The notes under the pieces are model-generated. The model was not told the DNA's origin and searched no databases. It saw only the letters and a list, made by a program, of their open reading frames with translations. The position numbers were made by a program, and so were the translations under genes. From Puffinus mauretanicus (Eukaryota > Chordata > Aves > Procellariiformes > Procellariidae), in the NCBI GenBank assembly GCA_023333565.1, contig JAJKFH010004053.1:4092001-4156000 (forward strand): a DNA stretch of 64,000 nucleotides, written 5' to 3'. This document shows positions 26,451 through 39,765 of the stretch, in pieces (positions within the stretch are counted from its first letter, which is position 1; each line of letters opens with the position of its first letter).

Positions 26451-29400
26451 GCTAAGGACTGCAAGGAAGAATTGGTATTCTTTAAGGTTTTATTTTTCCA
26501 TTCAAAAACAAAAGTCCTTCCAGGGCTTTCTAACCATTCACTATTACAAAAGGTCAAAATATTCCAAGAGAAACCTTAAAAAAAGTGATACTTGAAAAAA
26601 TGGTTTTTAAAACATTAACGCAGCTAATCCATTTTGAGCAATGCCTTTCATGAGCGATGTCACAAGGTTACACACTTAGCCCTGTGGGCCTCGGCGGTCC
26701 CTGCGTGTCCTGTGCATGGGAAGACAGTGACAGAGGTGACTATAGTCCATCCCATTCCATCAAAAAGGGTGGGGAAGCTTCTGCAAGAAGACCCATTATA
26801 GCAACATGCATGGAAAGAAAACCGGACTCTGCCCTCTTCCCCTCCATGCTAGCCGTGGATAGGACGAGAACAGCTCACAGACATCTCCTGAGATTGTTTG
26901 AAGCCTACGATGTGATATCCCTGAGCACCACATATTTCAGGGACAGGACATAAGCCATTCCGTCTGCCTCCCCCAGAGACCTATGGCTGTTTGCTGACTT
27001 TTGTTGAAAGTCAAAATCTAATCCTTAAACAGGTGTACAGAGTGGGACTGAGAAATGAACGCACTTGAGATTTTGCAAAGATTGGTTCTGAGCTGGGGAG
27101 GGAGAGGAAGAGAAAGACAGGAAGACCCATTTCAGACAGCAACAGCTCGCTAACATGAGGAGTTTCTGAAGAAAGCAACCTGGAGTGTGACACCAAGTGC
27201 CTATCAGAGAGGTCAATGATCAGGTTCAAGATTTGTGAGGCAGCCTGGAGACATTTTCACCCATGAAGGTTTTTAAGAATCAAAAAGGCAGCTTGCGATC
27301 CAGGTCATGAAAAGAATCTTCCAGCAAGGGAGAAGAATGTGGCTATTTTTGCTCATTTTTGGAAGCCTAGCCTTAGCTAGCTTTGAAACCTTCTACATTA
27401 GTATGTTATATAGTGCACGGTTCTCCCATATAATTTTGGCATTTACATCAGTACATTAGCAATGGAAACGATTTCCAAAACCGTCCTCTTTCTTTTGTCT
27501 TCTCTTTGTCACACTTATGATTCATCTCCCAGCCTCAGCTCTCCATATGTAAGTAACTCCAGGAGACCAAATAAAAACATGGGAGACTAGAAATCTGTTA
27601 CACAGAGGAACCAATGAACCTGCATCCTCTGCAATTCAAAATACTGTTAGATTTGACAAAATCTACTTTTAAATTGTCATTTTCTACTGTCAAGTATATA
27701 GAGATGGATTGTCAAGGGTAGGGATGAAAAAGTACCTTCCAAAGACATACTCCAAGCTAGTGGTTCTGCAGTTAGCTTTACGTTCAAGAGAATGACAATA
27801 CCAAATGTACATGATGCACTTCAAATGGATATCATGATGGATAAAAGGAAACAAACTAATTCAGAGCATCTCTTAGGGCTCAATCTATCAATTAATGTCT
27901 GCTGAGACTGGATTTATCACATTGAGCACAGATGAAAATTGTGCTGCGATACTATCCCCAAGTTGCAACACATAATTTTATGTACTTATTTGTGTGACCA
28001 TGTCATGCCCAAAAGCTGTGTAGCTGCCACTTTCAATGGATACACAACTGCAGCCCTATACAACACCTCTTAACGTACATATTAAAATTTTCCATTACCT
28101 GGAAATTCAAAATCTCCAACAAGTCTCAGCTATTCTTACAAGACAGCTTCCTTAATTTGCATTAATACCCCCAGGGAGCCTGTGCTACTTAGCTTAGTGG
28201 TCATGTAGCACACAAAGGAGTTGTTATGGAGACTGATGTCTTCCCAACAATTATATGGTGTAATTAGTTTTGGATGCTACAAGGTAACTATCAAGCTGTC
28301 TCCATGGAAACTACCCAAAAAACTATACTTTTAAGGTTTCAGCAACTGAAAAGGGTCTTTTTTATAGACCCTTACAATGCAGTTAAGAGCACACTGATTG
28401 CCTTATCTGCTCGTCAAGCTCAGCTGAGAAACACATTTTCTTTTCCAAAGAAAAATTTGCATAGTCCCCATGGTGACTTACAGAAATCAAATACATGTGT
28501 CAAGAATAAATGTACATATTTCATACAGTGAGGCCCAACCACAAATCGATAAGGATTTTTACCATTTTTTATTATCTTTATGCATGTTATGTGCATATCC
28601 ACATGCATAAGAGCACACAAGGTGCATAGATGGAAGAAGCTCACTTCTACTTCTATGAACCCCTTCTTGGCATACTTGAAAGCTTTAGGGTCGTGGAAAC
28701 TCCCTCTCTCAGATTAAAGACGCACTTCAAACCACACTGGTGCCATAGAGAGCACCTACGAGCAAAGTCTGGTCAGGTCTAGCACACAATTCTGCCTCTC
28801 TCCCAGGACTTTGGCTTGCAGCTGCACAGTTTTTCCAGGTTGGGCGAGCACAGATCTTGAGACAGCCTTGCACATGGTACAGGACCTTTGCCGAATGAAA
28901 ATGCACTGTGTTTATGGAACTCCAGTGGGATTTTATGACATTTTTGCATAAAGCTTTATGAGGTCCAGGCCAAGAAAGCAATGTGATTTTCAGCCAAGAA
29001 CATCACTGTCACTTTTGCCTGAGCACAGCAGCATGCAAAGAAGACACTACTTCAGTCTACAATATAACCAAGTGGGCAAGTGCCAGATAACCAAACACAT
29101 TCTTGTTCTGGTTACGATATATGTATAAAATTTTTAAACAGATTTTTTTATCCAGAATCCTCTCCCATTAGGGCAGAGATGAACAAGGAGAGGCATTTGC
29201 TTTAGAAGGTACCAATGGCAGGACTCTTTTCGAGTGGCACTTATTTCTGCAAGTAGAGCCCTCTGCAGAAGCGGAACTGACATTCTGGACCAGAATATTT
29301 TATAGCACTTGCATGCTAAGCAGCAGTGAGAGAGGAATTAAGAGCTATACAAATAGGAGCACATGATTTAGCAGAGGCTTTAAGACTGCAAAAATGTGGA

Positions 29401-32400
29401 AAAACATGAATTTATTTTATTTCTCTCGGTTGGTTTGCCCCTGGAATTGAAGCAGATAAAATTCTCATCTGAACTGCTATCTGTGAAGAGAGGTGCAGTG
29501 AGCATAACCAGGCTAGGAGCCCCAGAAGACTTGCAGTTGTGGCCTCTCCATTTTATGAGAAGCAGGAAAAAGAGAATTTCTGCTTTAATAAAAAACATCA
29601 GTACTTTTCCAATCTTTAAGAGGGATATCATCCATTTTTTTGCACTGACATGAAGATGGATCTAGTCTATCCGTTCTCTTCAAGACACCATGGGGACCAA
29701 AGAAGCAGATACACAGACACACAGACACAAAATATAAAATCAAAGACTACAGGAGACATTCTGAATAGCTGTTATATATTTTGGGGGAGGACTAAAACTG
29801 CTGGGGTATAAGTACAGTGGGGTACAGTTAGGCACATAGGACCCACAGATAAGATACTCTTTCAGACGCTCCTGCAAAATTACTTTCGCAACATCTCACA
29901 GCCGGCATTAAACATAGGGTGACCTGGGGCAAACACTTCTAAAGTTAACAAACAAGGAACCAAAGCAGCTGTCAGGGGATGCTTTTATGTATCAGGAAGC
30001 CTCCAACACTGTTCAGATACACTAGAGATTACATAACGGTGCATGGGATGGCCATATAGAAGAAAGTTGCATACTCCCGATCAGATTAATCTCAATTTTC
30101 TTCCAACCAATGCATAAGAAAACCAGTGTAAAACTCAATGCAACTTGATTTCAGTTATCCCACCTCATTTATTCAGATGAAGGAGGAAGAAAGATCGAAT
30201 CCAAAATCCACTGGCCTCCCATTTATTCTTCCTCTTTGTAACAAGCTGCCTCAATAGGTTCCTACTGGAAACAAGCTGAATTCCCTACTACAAGTTTATT
30301 GGGATAACACTAAACATGATACAGGAATATGAATTCGTAAGTAACCAGTATCTTGCTGAAGAAAAGTTCTGATAAAGTTTTTTTCCCTTCTATTCATGAT
30401 GTAAATTATTTCTGCTGCTTAACTTTTAGACACCCTAACAGGTTTCATCACCAGATATAGATTGGCAGCCTTAATCTAAACAAATTCACTGACAGCACTG
30501 TTAGAGCTCATTAGCGTTCTCACCAGATGCTTCTGTCTGTATATATGAGCATCTCCAGTTTTTCTTTCCAGTACATGACCCATGATACTAGCATAGCTTT
30601 CAAATTAAAACAAGAAATCTCAATACGGCTTCAAATCCTTGCTCTTCTGGGGATTAAATCTGTGCAAGGCTATGACAAAGCATTCCATGTTTCTTGGGCT
30701 TCTTAAAAGCATTTTTTTTGTTTTACAGATCACTTTAGTGATTTTTTGGCATTTCTTACGAATCTATACAGATATGACTAACACGCACACTATTTGCTTT
30801 CACAGTAAAAGTGCAGAGAGCATTTGTCACTATAAATATCACACAGGACTATATACACAGATGAAACCTGTGCTTCGTCTGTTTCTGCACAAAGCAATGC
30901 TTTGACACGAAAGCTGTCAGAAATCATTACGGGGAAGAATTTAAAAACCTCATACAATGATTAAGTTGCCGCAGCCAAAGTAAGTATCATAAAAACAAGT
31001 TATGACCCAGCTCCAGTTTTTAAGTGAATGAAAAATTAGAGGGCAGGGAGGCCAAATATGTGGGCTTCACAAAGAATGTCTCCTTGAATCTGCAAAGCAG
31101 GCCCGATCAGATCTCATGGTTAGTTTATTGGTCTATCGGCACTTAACAAGAAATGAAGTGGTGGCAACGATCTCAGCCCCAGATCATCAGTCACATAGGT
31201 ACAAAGCATCCAAATGGAAAACAGATTTTCTGATTCTCTGCACCTCCCTAGAGGCCTGCGCTGCTGTCTGAGGACTACAGCGTTCTCCTTTCTTGGCTCA
31301 TTTGCAAGATAAACATATTCTGGCCTCAAATGCTGCTCCTTTCCAACTGCTGGTGAAAACTCCAGTCAGTCTGAGAGATTAAGAGGATGATCTAGGGCAC
31401 TACTCAATCCAAGAAAAATGCTCATGTGGGAACGCAAAGCCGTTGTTGTGACCAGAGGGTTTTTTTTCCACTGGATCTCATTCTGCAAGTCCAGATTCAA
31501 ATAGTTTATTCTTTATCCACATTAACTTTCTTCCTTTTTTTTTTGAAAGGGAGTCACACACTTGGATTTAAACAGATTTTTACAGTACTAGTTAAATACT
31601 GCTTTTCTGCACCTATGATGACTTAAGATGAGACAGCCCAGGCAATGTTGGGCTGGATCAGTATGTAGTTTTAACACTTCCAAACACCTGCAGGAAGCAG
31701 CATTAGTGATCAGCTAGATAGGACTCTTCTTAACTACCCCATATGTAAATTTATGGTTCCCTATAATTACAAGATACCTTGTGAAAATTTTGTTCGAGCT
31801 GGTAGGCAAGCTCCAGTTCAGCTCTTGCCTTCTGCCTATCCGTGTCTGTCTCTGCAGTCTCTTTTGATCTCCCTGTTCTAAAACTGATGTATAGTGTTTC
31901 TGAATTTTTCAAGCATTCACTGACTTCTACCCCAAAATCAGCTGCATTTCAGCACTTGGACCAGCAGTTCCTCCATGCTCTTCACACTGCCTCAGATGTG
32001 TTACGACTGAGCCCTAAAATCATTCTTACAGCAAGCTTTAAAACAGTAGTGAAAGACATTAGGGAAACTGCTGATTTTGATAAAATTATTAGTGCTACAG
32101 ACAGATCTCATGTCCTTATTACTTATTCCCCTCTTTGAACTCAAGACAAGACATATAATTTGAGCACTCGGTTAGAAGCTACAACAGGAAAAGGACTAAT
32201 TTGCTCTGTTACAAAAACCTTCCTAAGCAAGATAATTAAACCAGGCACATTAACAAACACAGACTTTGAAGACTGAAGAACAGATTAAATTATCATAGTG
32301 ACACAGGGACAAATCTTTAGTTGCTATAAAGGCACGTAATTACATTGACAACAGTGGCTAGAACAAACTTTGTTTAATTTATGTCTAGAGTTGGCCAAAA

Positions 32401-33130
32401 CCCCACAAATCTAGAAACTCTTGAACTTTGGGAAAGCTTTGATCCAGTCCAGACTTTGTGGCTCTGATCCACTTCAGCTGGGAAGGACCCAAATCTGCTT
32501 AAAATATATTTCACAACACATCTTTGCCTGCATTTTTTTTCGAATAGGTCATAAATACCACATGTAGAACCATTTCTCCTTATTCACAATACCTACTAGC
32601 AGAGCCAGCTATTCCCATCTCCAACCCAGAATGTCAAAAAAGAAAAAAAAAAAAGACACAAGAACAAGCTTTAGAGCAGTTGACTTGCTACCAAGGAGCA
32701 AGAAGAAAGCTAAAGTACTGAAATCTGCACAGTCAGAACGTGTGGAAGAAATTCAAAATGGTGAGAAACTCTGTGTGACTTGTACGGTATGGAACAGCTT
32801 GCAAAACACAAAACGAGCCATATCACTCCCTTCTTGTTATCCCCAGAAAAACCAAAGACTTATTTGACTACAGTTTCTAAACAAGCATATTATGCAAGTC
32901 TACGTTTCTTTTTTTGTAAGGTAATAGCTTCATTCACTGTAGTAGGAAAGCTGTGATCACAAACCACACAGGAAGGTTGTGGTTTTCAGATGACCTAGCT
33001 GAGACTGATGAAACTAAGTAAAATCTAACCAGGGAAAAGGAGTCTGACAAGCTCTTCTGACTGCATTTACCACTGATAATTTAACAAATGAGCTGTTAAT
33101 AACTTAAATCAAGTACAGCCAGACCCTAGA

Positions 33131-34277
33131 TCCATAGATAATAGGATAATTCAGTAGCAATGGACCTCAGGAGGTCAGACCAGGTTGCTCAGGGCTTTGT
33201 CCAGTTGAGTCTTGAAAACCTTCAAAGACGGAGAACTGCACAGCCTCCCTGGGCAACCTGTGCCCCTGGCTGACTTGTCCTTGGGGTGAACAAGTTGTTC
33301 CTTACACCCAATCTGAACGTCTCTTGTTTCAACTTACGCTTGTTATCTTTCACACCCCCATCCCCCCTCCCATGCACCACTGTGAAGAGCCTGGATCTGT
33401 CTTGATAATTTCTCCATAGCTACTGGGCAGCTGCTGTTTGTCAGGTGCTCCTGAAGCTGTCTCTCTTCCAGGCTGAACAAGCCTGGTCCGGCAGCTGCTC
33501 CTCACAAGGCAAGTGCTCCAGCCCCCTGACTTTCTTGGCAGCCCTCTGCCGAACTCGCTCCAGTTTATCAATGTCTTCCTTGTATCGAGGTGCCTAAAAC
33601 CAGGCTCCCTATTCCAGATGTGGTCTAACGAGTGCCGAGTAGAGGGGCATGATCACTTCCATGAATTTACTGCCTGTGCTACTGTTAGTACAACCCAGGA
33701 TACTTTTGGCCACCTTAGCTGCCAGGGAACACTGCTGGCTCATGTTCAGCTTGCTGTCTACCAAAATCCCCAGGCCCTTTTCCACAGAGCTGCTTCCCAG
33801 CCATCCAGTCCCCAGCCTGTATTATTGCCAGGGGCTCTTCCTTCCCATGTGCAGGGCTTCACATCTGTCCTTGCTGAATTTTGTAAGATTTCTGTTGGCC
33901 CATTCCTCCAGCCTGTCCAGGACCCTCTGGAAGGCAACCCTGTCCTTCAGCGTTGTTGACTGGTCATCCCAGTTCAGTGTCCTTTGCAAATGTGAGTGCA
34001 CTCTATCACCTCTGATTTTTCAATAAAGATGTTAAACAGGATGGATTCCAGGACAGACCCCTGTGCTACTCCAGTTGTCACAAGCCTCCAGTGAGAGTAT
34101 AAATCATTAACCTCTACCTTCTGAGCCTGATCATCCAACCATTTTTTTACCCATCTAATTGTCTGCCCATCCAGACTGTAACAGTCTAATTTGGGTATAA
34201 GAACATTGTGGGAGATACTATCAAAAGCCTTGTTAACATCAAGGCAAATGACATCCACCGCTCTCCCCTGCAACAAT
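33131..34277 (-). mobile_element. CR1 LINE fragment, old, sense to TMEM241
   Basis: On the minus strand, 34276-34000 encodes a recognisable CR1 reverse-transcriptase block: DVICLDVNKAFDSISHNVL, then RWVKKWLDD, then GSVL and ILFNIFI. Below this the frame is broken, but CR1-like text continues to the 3' end. The end near 33131-33160 carries a decayed form of the ATTCTATG tail. Stops, indels and the sequence that follows the ILFNIFI block in place of the expected FADD motif show an old, inactive copy with an internal loss. It sits 0.4 kb downstream of the exon at 34716-34809. Confidence 0.92.
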
Positions 34278-34715
34278 AGCAGTGGGAGTTCTGGTACTGA
34301 ACTTCAGGGAACTAGTTTTAACTCTTGGCTCTGGGAAGACACACTGGAAAAAACGGCTGGTGCACACACTCTCAGAAGGAGTATTCTTCTCCAAAACACC
34401 TTTGGAAAGTATAGATTTTTATTACTGGGATTCAGTAGGCCACATGCTTAGCTGCAATAATCAGCCCAACTCCGTTAAACTCAGTCTATATACAGTATTT
34501 CATCTCAGCTAACGATCCTGGCTTATTATGCACCTGATATTTGTCGCCTCAATTCTACGTGCAAAGAATTGCACAAATTCTTTGTGCACAAACAGGCCCT
34601 AGGAGCATCAAATAGGAATAGCAAGGGAAACTAGCGAGATGCAGAAATTCCTCAGTTCTCCTGGGGGAAGCACAGATCCAGCACAGATGTGTTCCTGTGA
34701 CAGTCTTTCTCTTAC

Positions 34716-34809
34716 CTTTGCAAGAAAACTCCATGCTGCATATTGCCCTGAGGTTGTGCTGCTTTTTAGCTTCACTGTGTGCAACATCAGAAAGAATCCC
34801 AAGAGTCCA
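34716..34809 (-). CDS. TMEM241: TMEM241 exon (about residues 224-255)
   Basis: The acceptor is ccatcccttgcag and the donor gtaaga. One base completes a split Ser codon, then 31 codons follow, opening GLLGFFLMLHTVKLKSS and ending AAWSFLAK in phase 0. This matches the conserved family block GFLGFFLMFSTVKLK through QCAAWIFFAK. It holds one hydrophobic helix followed by a short polar loop with two lysines, probably cytosolic. It is the longest exon in the window. Confidence 0.96.
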
Positions 34810-37515
34810 CTGCAAGGGATGGGGAAAGCTTGTTAATAAAGTTTCTTAATTTCAACTAAGCAACGTCTTACAGGTATCTTGGTTTTCCTAATGCAGAACT
34901 GAACAGTCACTCTTCAAGCAGCGTTAATCCCATTTGGAGAAAGAAAGCTGGTGGACAAAGAGCTTACATTATGTCCAGTACATCTCGGGTTTTGTTCGGT
35001 CAGTGACTAGAGTCTGAGTAAAGCAAGTCTGACGCTCTTATGGTTGGTCTTTAATGCACTTGCATAATCAGAAAAGTAGAGATTATTGGAAACATGAGGT
35101 GAAATATTAACTTCAGGCATTGAAATGGCTCTGAATAAAGGCAATGCTAATTTCAACAGGAGCCACACATGTTTGGCAACTAACTCACTTCAACCTCCAC
35201 AGAGCCTTGAACTGAAAAAATAACCACCGGAAAGTTTCTGCCTGAAGCTTTCAAGCTGTTTAAACTTCATGAAGCCTAAATTCCAATTAGGAAGTCAAAT
35301 ACATCTCTACCGTATAACAAATAGACAGATGACTCAGTAGTGCTGGGAACAGAATACTCCAAAGTTCTCTGCTGACGATTAAGTGAATTTTGATTCTCAA
35401 GTCATATAGGTCAGTAGTCCCCAATGCTCCTGTAGCCAAAACTACTCTTAAGAAAACTCTGTTCCACATCTCACTGGATCTCCCAGAGCTTATAAGCTTT
35501 GGCTCTGGATTTTGTTTCACTTGTGACATACTTACAACCCACTGGTTGTGAACCACTGAAATAGTGTAAACCAGCAAGCAGGGAATAAATAGAAAAGGAC
35601 TTCAAAATATGTAAGGCACAAATTACTGTGTGGCTGGTTGAGAGGCATAAGAGATTACAAAGTACTGTGGGAAGCTGCATGGGAAAGGAGATGGGATCAA
35701 CACAGCACACAGGTGGTGAGGCAAAAAGTGCCTTGGTATTCAAAGGTACGCTGTTCCCGATACTGATGCAATGCAGTTGGTGCCCCCTCTGCTATAGCAG
35801 GAAGGGTGGAAGATGGTGGCTCCCCAGGTCAGAAGTTCCATGCTGGGCTCCAGCACCTCAGTCAAGTGCTGTTCCCTGCTCAGTACATGTGACAAAGTTG
35901 CGTCTCAGCCACATGTCAGTACAGGTTTTTTTGATACACCAAACAGTAGGGTAAGATAACTGCCCAGGAGTAGGAGGTAGTAGGGTTTCTTACACTGAGC
36001 CATAACACGAGACCCCAAAGGACTATCCGCTGTGCCTGGCACCAAGGAGGCAGATGCTGCTTTGATGAAAAAAGATAGGCCCAAACTCAGCTCTCCGTTG
36101 CAGAGGATGAAGTGCTGAACAGCAGAGCACTCCACCCTGAGAAATCAGTGAGTTCAATGAAGCAGCATTGCCCAAACTTTTGAAAGTCCAGCAGCTGGCT
36201 TAAGTTTGTTCCACATCTTCTGCCCTGCTGAGAAGGGCTTTTAGGCAGAGTGATTTGAAGCTGTTTAGTGTAATTCAGAGTGAAACAGCTAATTATAATA
36301 CCTGAAATATTGATGTCACAATTAACACTGATTTATTTATTAAATGGAGCACTTTGCACCTTACTGCTAATGCTTCAGACATTCTGCACAGTTAGTAGAT
36401 TTAGCTGCATCAGTTACCCTTACTTTACATTGTATAAGTTTTCCTCCAAATCCTTTATGTCTACAAAGACACCAAACTACAAGATGTAGGAGAGCAACTA
36501 AGATGCTTGTTTCTCCATCTGACTATTCCTTTCCACTTGCTGTAGTGTACAGTGCTATCTACTATACATGTACTGAAGCAGACATCCATTAGTGCCTGCA
36601 GTTAGACCTTGCCTTCAAGAAGAAATAGATTTCACCTACCTACCGTGGAACAACTTATTCATTAATATCTAATTGCAAGTTACTTGTAGTGTGGATAGTC
36701 CACCCCTGAAAAAAGCCAGTTTTGTACCAAAAAACGATGTACGTAGGGAAATTAATTAACAATCATTTTTAATGTCCTCTTTTAATGGAAAATCCGGATA
36801 CAATTAAGAAAATCCCTAACAACCAGGAAATATTTTTGCTATCAGTTTGCTATCAGTTTTGCTATCATGAAAATATTTTTCCCCTCTAAAAAGAAAATAC
36901 TTTCATTTCAAGACTGGAAGGGAAAGACAGGAATAAATTTTTTTGAAATAATTAAGACCTATAGAAAACATACTTACATTGTCCTGTGAGAATTACACTA
37001 CTGGGCAGAGAACTTTTGCTACTCAAAATAAAGGAACGCTTGTTAAAGCTTTTCCCTTTTACCCAAAAAAAGCATTCTGCCAAATAACAAGATGTAGAGG
37101 CAAATAAATCCATGTACACCCATATACTGCTGAAGACTAATACTTTGTAATCACTGCAAATAGCAAGTTTTACAAGGGCTAATCTGACTTGAGAAGCATT
37201 TGAGAGATGCTATTTATCAAAGCTTTGCTACTTTAGGTAAAAACTATTTTACTGGTGGCTGGAAACTCCCCTGATCAGAATGCACTCACTCAAATAAACA
37301 CATACACTTCCAGCACATTTGAATCTCAGGCCTTCAAATGCATATCCACAGATATGTACAGATACATATTCTCTGCAGTTTTACTGGCTTATGCCAGCAG
37401 AAACTAGTATAACTAAGGTTTTGCATGCTCCAGAATTTTTAACTGAGAGTCAAGGTTGGAAGTCAGTGGGATCTCTTACTTTGAAAACATTCACATCCTG
37501 TTATAGAGAGGTTAC
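34810..37515 (-). other. TMEM241: TMEM241 intron, 2.7 kb
   Basis: The intron lies between two exons that share a split Ser codon. It contains a short tandem of a gctatcag-type unit at 36834-36868. Nothing else stands out. Confidence 0.85.
36834..36868. repeat. Short tandem repeat, ~11-13 bp unit
   Basis: Three successive copies of a ttgctatcag-like unit with slight length variation, consistent with slippage. Confidence 0.6.
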
Positions 37516-37585
37516 CTGGCGCAGCAGCTGCTATGAAACCTGTAAAAGTACAGGAATGGAAAGTCCAAGGCACTGAAGAGATCAC
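37516..37585 (-). CDS. TMEM241: TMEM241 exon (about residues 201-224)
   Basis: The acceptor follows ccctcag and the donor is gtaacc. Two bases finish a split Gly codon, 22 codons follow, and AG begins a split Ser codon. The translation reads DLFSALDFPFLYFYRFHSSC and then CA, nearly identical to the family block DLFSVLDFPFLYFYRFHGSC. The aromatic run FLYFYRF and the paired cysteines are landmarks of the family. There is no stop or frame problem. Confidence 0.97.
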
Positions 37586-38860
37586 CTGAGGGACAAAGCA
37601 ATATACTCAATGGAACACAGGGGAAAAAAATTACCCACTATTACAAGCAGGGGAACAGCAATTACATGAACATTACTAGTTTAACATTCCTTTGAGACTT
37701 TACAGCTGGCTGACTTTTCATTTATGATGGTTTCCACATTTCTAGTGTGTTTAATGATTTCTCTCTGACCTTGCTTCTAGCCAGTTCCTGCCTTTGGCTG
37801 AAAAAGGGGAAAGGGATACGTAAGAGTATTCTTTGCTAGTATACAGAAGATCCTGCTTAAGCGACCGTTGCCAGTGGATAGACACGCATCATATCCACTT
37901 CTTTTATTACAGAGCTCGTGATAGTTCCTACTGAAGCAACAGGAAACACAGACATATGTTGGTTGCTTCCCCCTCTGGCATTTGAACTCTGTCACACAGA
38001 GCAAGTTGAGAGGTTTAAAAAAGTTCTCCCAGATCCAAGCAGAGCTCTTGAGTACTTGCATTTCCAGGAACCTGGGCCCGGGTTGTTCTTGGTAGCAATG
38101 ATTCCCAGGAGTTCTCCGGCCTTCAGGCTCTGCAGATTCGGAGGAAGCTCCATCTTTCACACTTTGAAATGCAGGCCTGTTTTGCTTAACATGTCTGTCT
38201 ATCCTGGTGGGGGAGTGTTATACACACAATATGCACCACCAGGCAAAAGGGGGAATTTATGTTTATTTAAATGCTTCTTCCTTTGTTTTTCTGACTGAGC
38301 AAAAGTCTAGTGAAAGCAACAGATGATCATCTTTATCCTTCTAACTATTTAAACACCAGTATGATAGGAATATTAGCCACCATCAAATATTCAATTTCTC
38401 CATTTTTAGCCTTTGATCTTTTGCTACCACAAATCCTGCCATGGGCTCAAGCAATGGGATACATCTTATGAAAGCAACAAAACGAAATCTCTGCAGATCA
38501 TTAAGGGCAATGCAGAGAAGGAAACTCAGTTCTATATGGACTGCTGGGACACTGCTCTGAAGAGGACATATTCATCTAGGGAATCCTTGTTCTTTACCAT
38601 GCACCACCTCAAAAGCTGTTCTTTGTTGTCTGTCCCATGCTGCTTCTTCGCAAAGGGCAGCTAAGAAAGGTATTAGTAAACATCATGCGAATTACAGTGT
38701 TATATACCCTCCTCTCCTGTTCCTACAGAATATCATATTATTGATCATATTCCTGTTGAATTCCAGGGCTAAAATCCTACAGGGTTTGGCCTCTAAAAAC
38801 ATGCATGGAAAAGAGAGGCAATATGGAAACCTAAAAAAGGAACAACTCAATCCACTTTAC
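37586..38860 (-). other. TMEM241: TMEM241 intron, 1.3 kb
   Basis: Phase-1 intron between a Gly codon split 1+2. It contains chance open frames on both strands (about 120 codons near 37.8-38.3 kb) with no recognisable domain, and no repeat I can name. Confidence 0.85.
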
Positions 38861-38895
38861 CTGCTGGATGGGATGCAGAGGCCAACAGCACCACA
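38861..38895 (-). CDS. TMEM241: TMEM241 small exon (about residues 189-201)
   Basis: A 35-bp exon with acceptor ttattttttag and donor gtaaag. One base completes Ser, 11 codons read VVLLASASHPA, and one base begins a split Gly. This matches SVVLLAFASHPTG of the family. It is the end of one hydrophobic helix and its following loop. It is too short for ORF callers and is recognised by homology plus phase agreement on both sides. Confidence 0.95.
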
Positions 38896-39049
38896 CTAAA
38901 AAATAAGAAAAGATTAATTGTATACTACAGAATTTATGATATGGCCTGAACATTATAAATTGAGAGCTTTGTGTTTGTTTTTTCATGGTGAAACTTATTC
39001 CAGTTAAGCAGAACAACTGAGGCGTAAGTATCAATTTGAAAAAAAAACC

Positions 39050-39765
39050 AAAGTTGGTTGGGAAGGAATCTCCGGGGTCACCTAATACAAACTCTCACCT
39101 GAAGCAGGACTATCACCAATACTTGATTATGTCCTCTGTGGCTCTGCCTCAAAAAGGCAGGTCTCAAAAACGTCCCAGTATGGAGATTCCACGCGTCTCT
39201 GGGTAACTTGCCCCAGGGCCACCCTACCCTCCTAGAAAAGAAGTTTTTCCTGATGTCCCGTCTTTAAACCACTAAAGCTGCAATTTATGGTTGTTGTTCC
39301 ATGTTATACCATCTGCCACTCCTTAGAAGAGTTTGGCTCTGTCATCTTTGCAACTCCTTTTCAAGAAAGTGTAGGCAGTTGTTAGGTTGCACCTTGGTCT
39401 CCACTTTGCCAGTCTCAACAAAACTAGCTCCTTCAAACTCTCCTTGCAGTAGGCCATGTGCTCTAAGTCCCTGACAATGTCAGCAGCCCTCTGCAAGATC
39501 TTCAGTTTCTGAGTAACCTTCTTGAACTGGGTAGCCCAAAACTGAATAGAGTATTCCAGTTGCAGCCTCAGCAATGCTCATAATAACTTCTCTCGGTCTG
39601 ATGGGCATGCTCCTTCTAATGTAGCCCAATACATGGTTTGCTTTAATTTGCCATGAGCATGCACTACTGCCTCATATAGATCTCAGCATTCACTGTTACC
39701 CCCAAGTCCTTTTCAACAGACCTGCTGTTCAGCCAGCTGGTGACCCCACTGAGACAGAATCTATA
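39050..39765 (-). mobile_element. CR1 LINE fragment, old, sense to TMEM241
   Basis: On the minus strand the reading is typical of the 3' part of CR1 ORF2. Between 39574 and 39323 there are pieces such as LEYSIQFWATQFKKVTQKL and LKILQRAADIVRDLEHM. Toward 39050 there is a decayed 3' UTR in which a ggtcacctaatacaaactc-type motif stands for the common CR1 block gacctctagtccaac. Multiple stops and indels show it is long dead. It is 5'-truncated near 39765. Confidence 0.88.

Larger units (their letters stand above)
12434..34715 (-). other. TMEM241: TMEM241 intron, 22.3 kb
   Basis: This is the largest gap between recognised exons, and both neighbouring exons fit it in phase 0. It contains an old CR1 copy in the sense direction at 33.1-34.3 kb, a perfect hairpin between direct repeats at 20.9 kb, a 17-bp tandem duplication at 21.1 kb and minor simple repeats. 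Open frames in it are short and show no domain. Most of it shows nothing I can interpret. An alternative exon or a noncoding transcript cannot be excluded. Confidence 0.8.

Noticed and set aside
37777..38298. Two overlapping open frames of about 126 codons on opposite strands
   Set aside because: Mutual shadows inside an intron, with no domain and no link to neighbouring exons.
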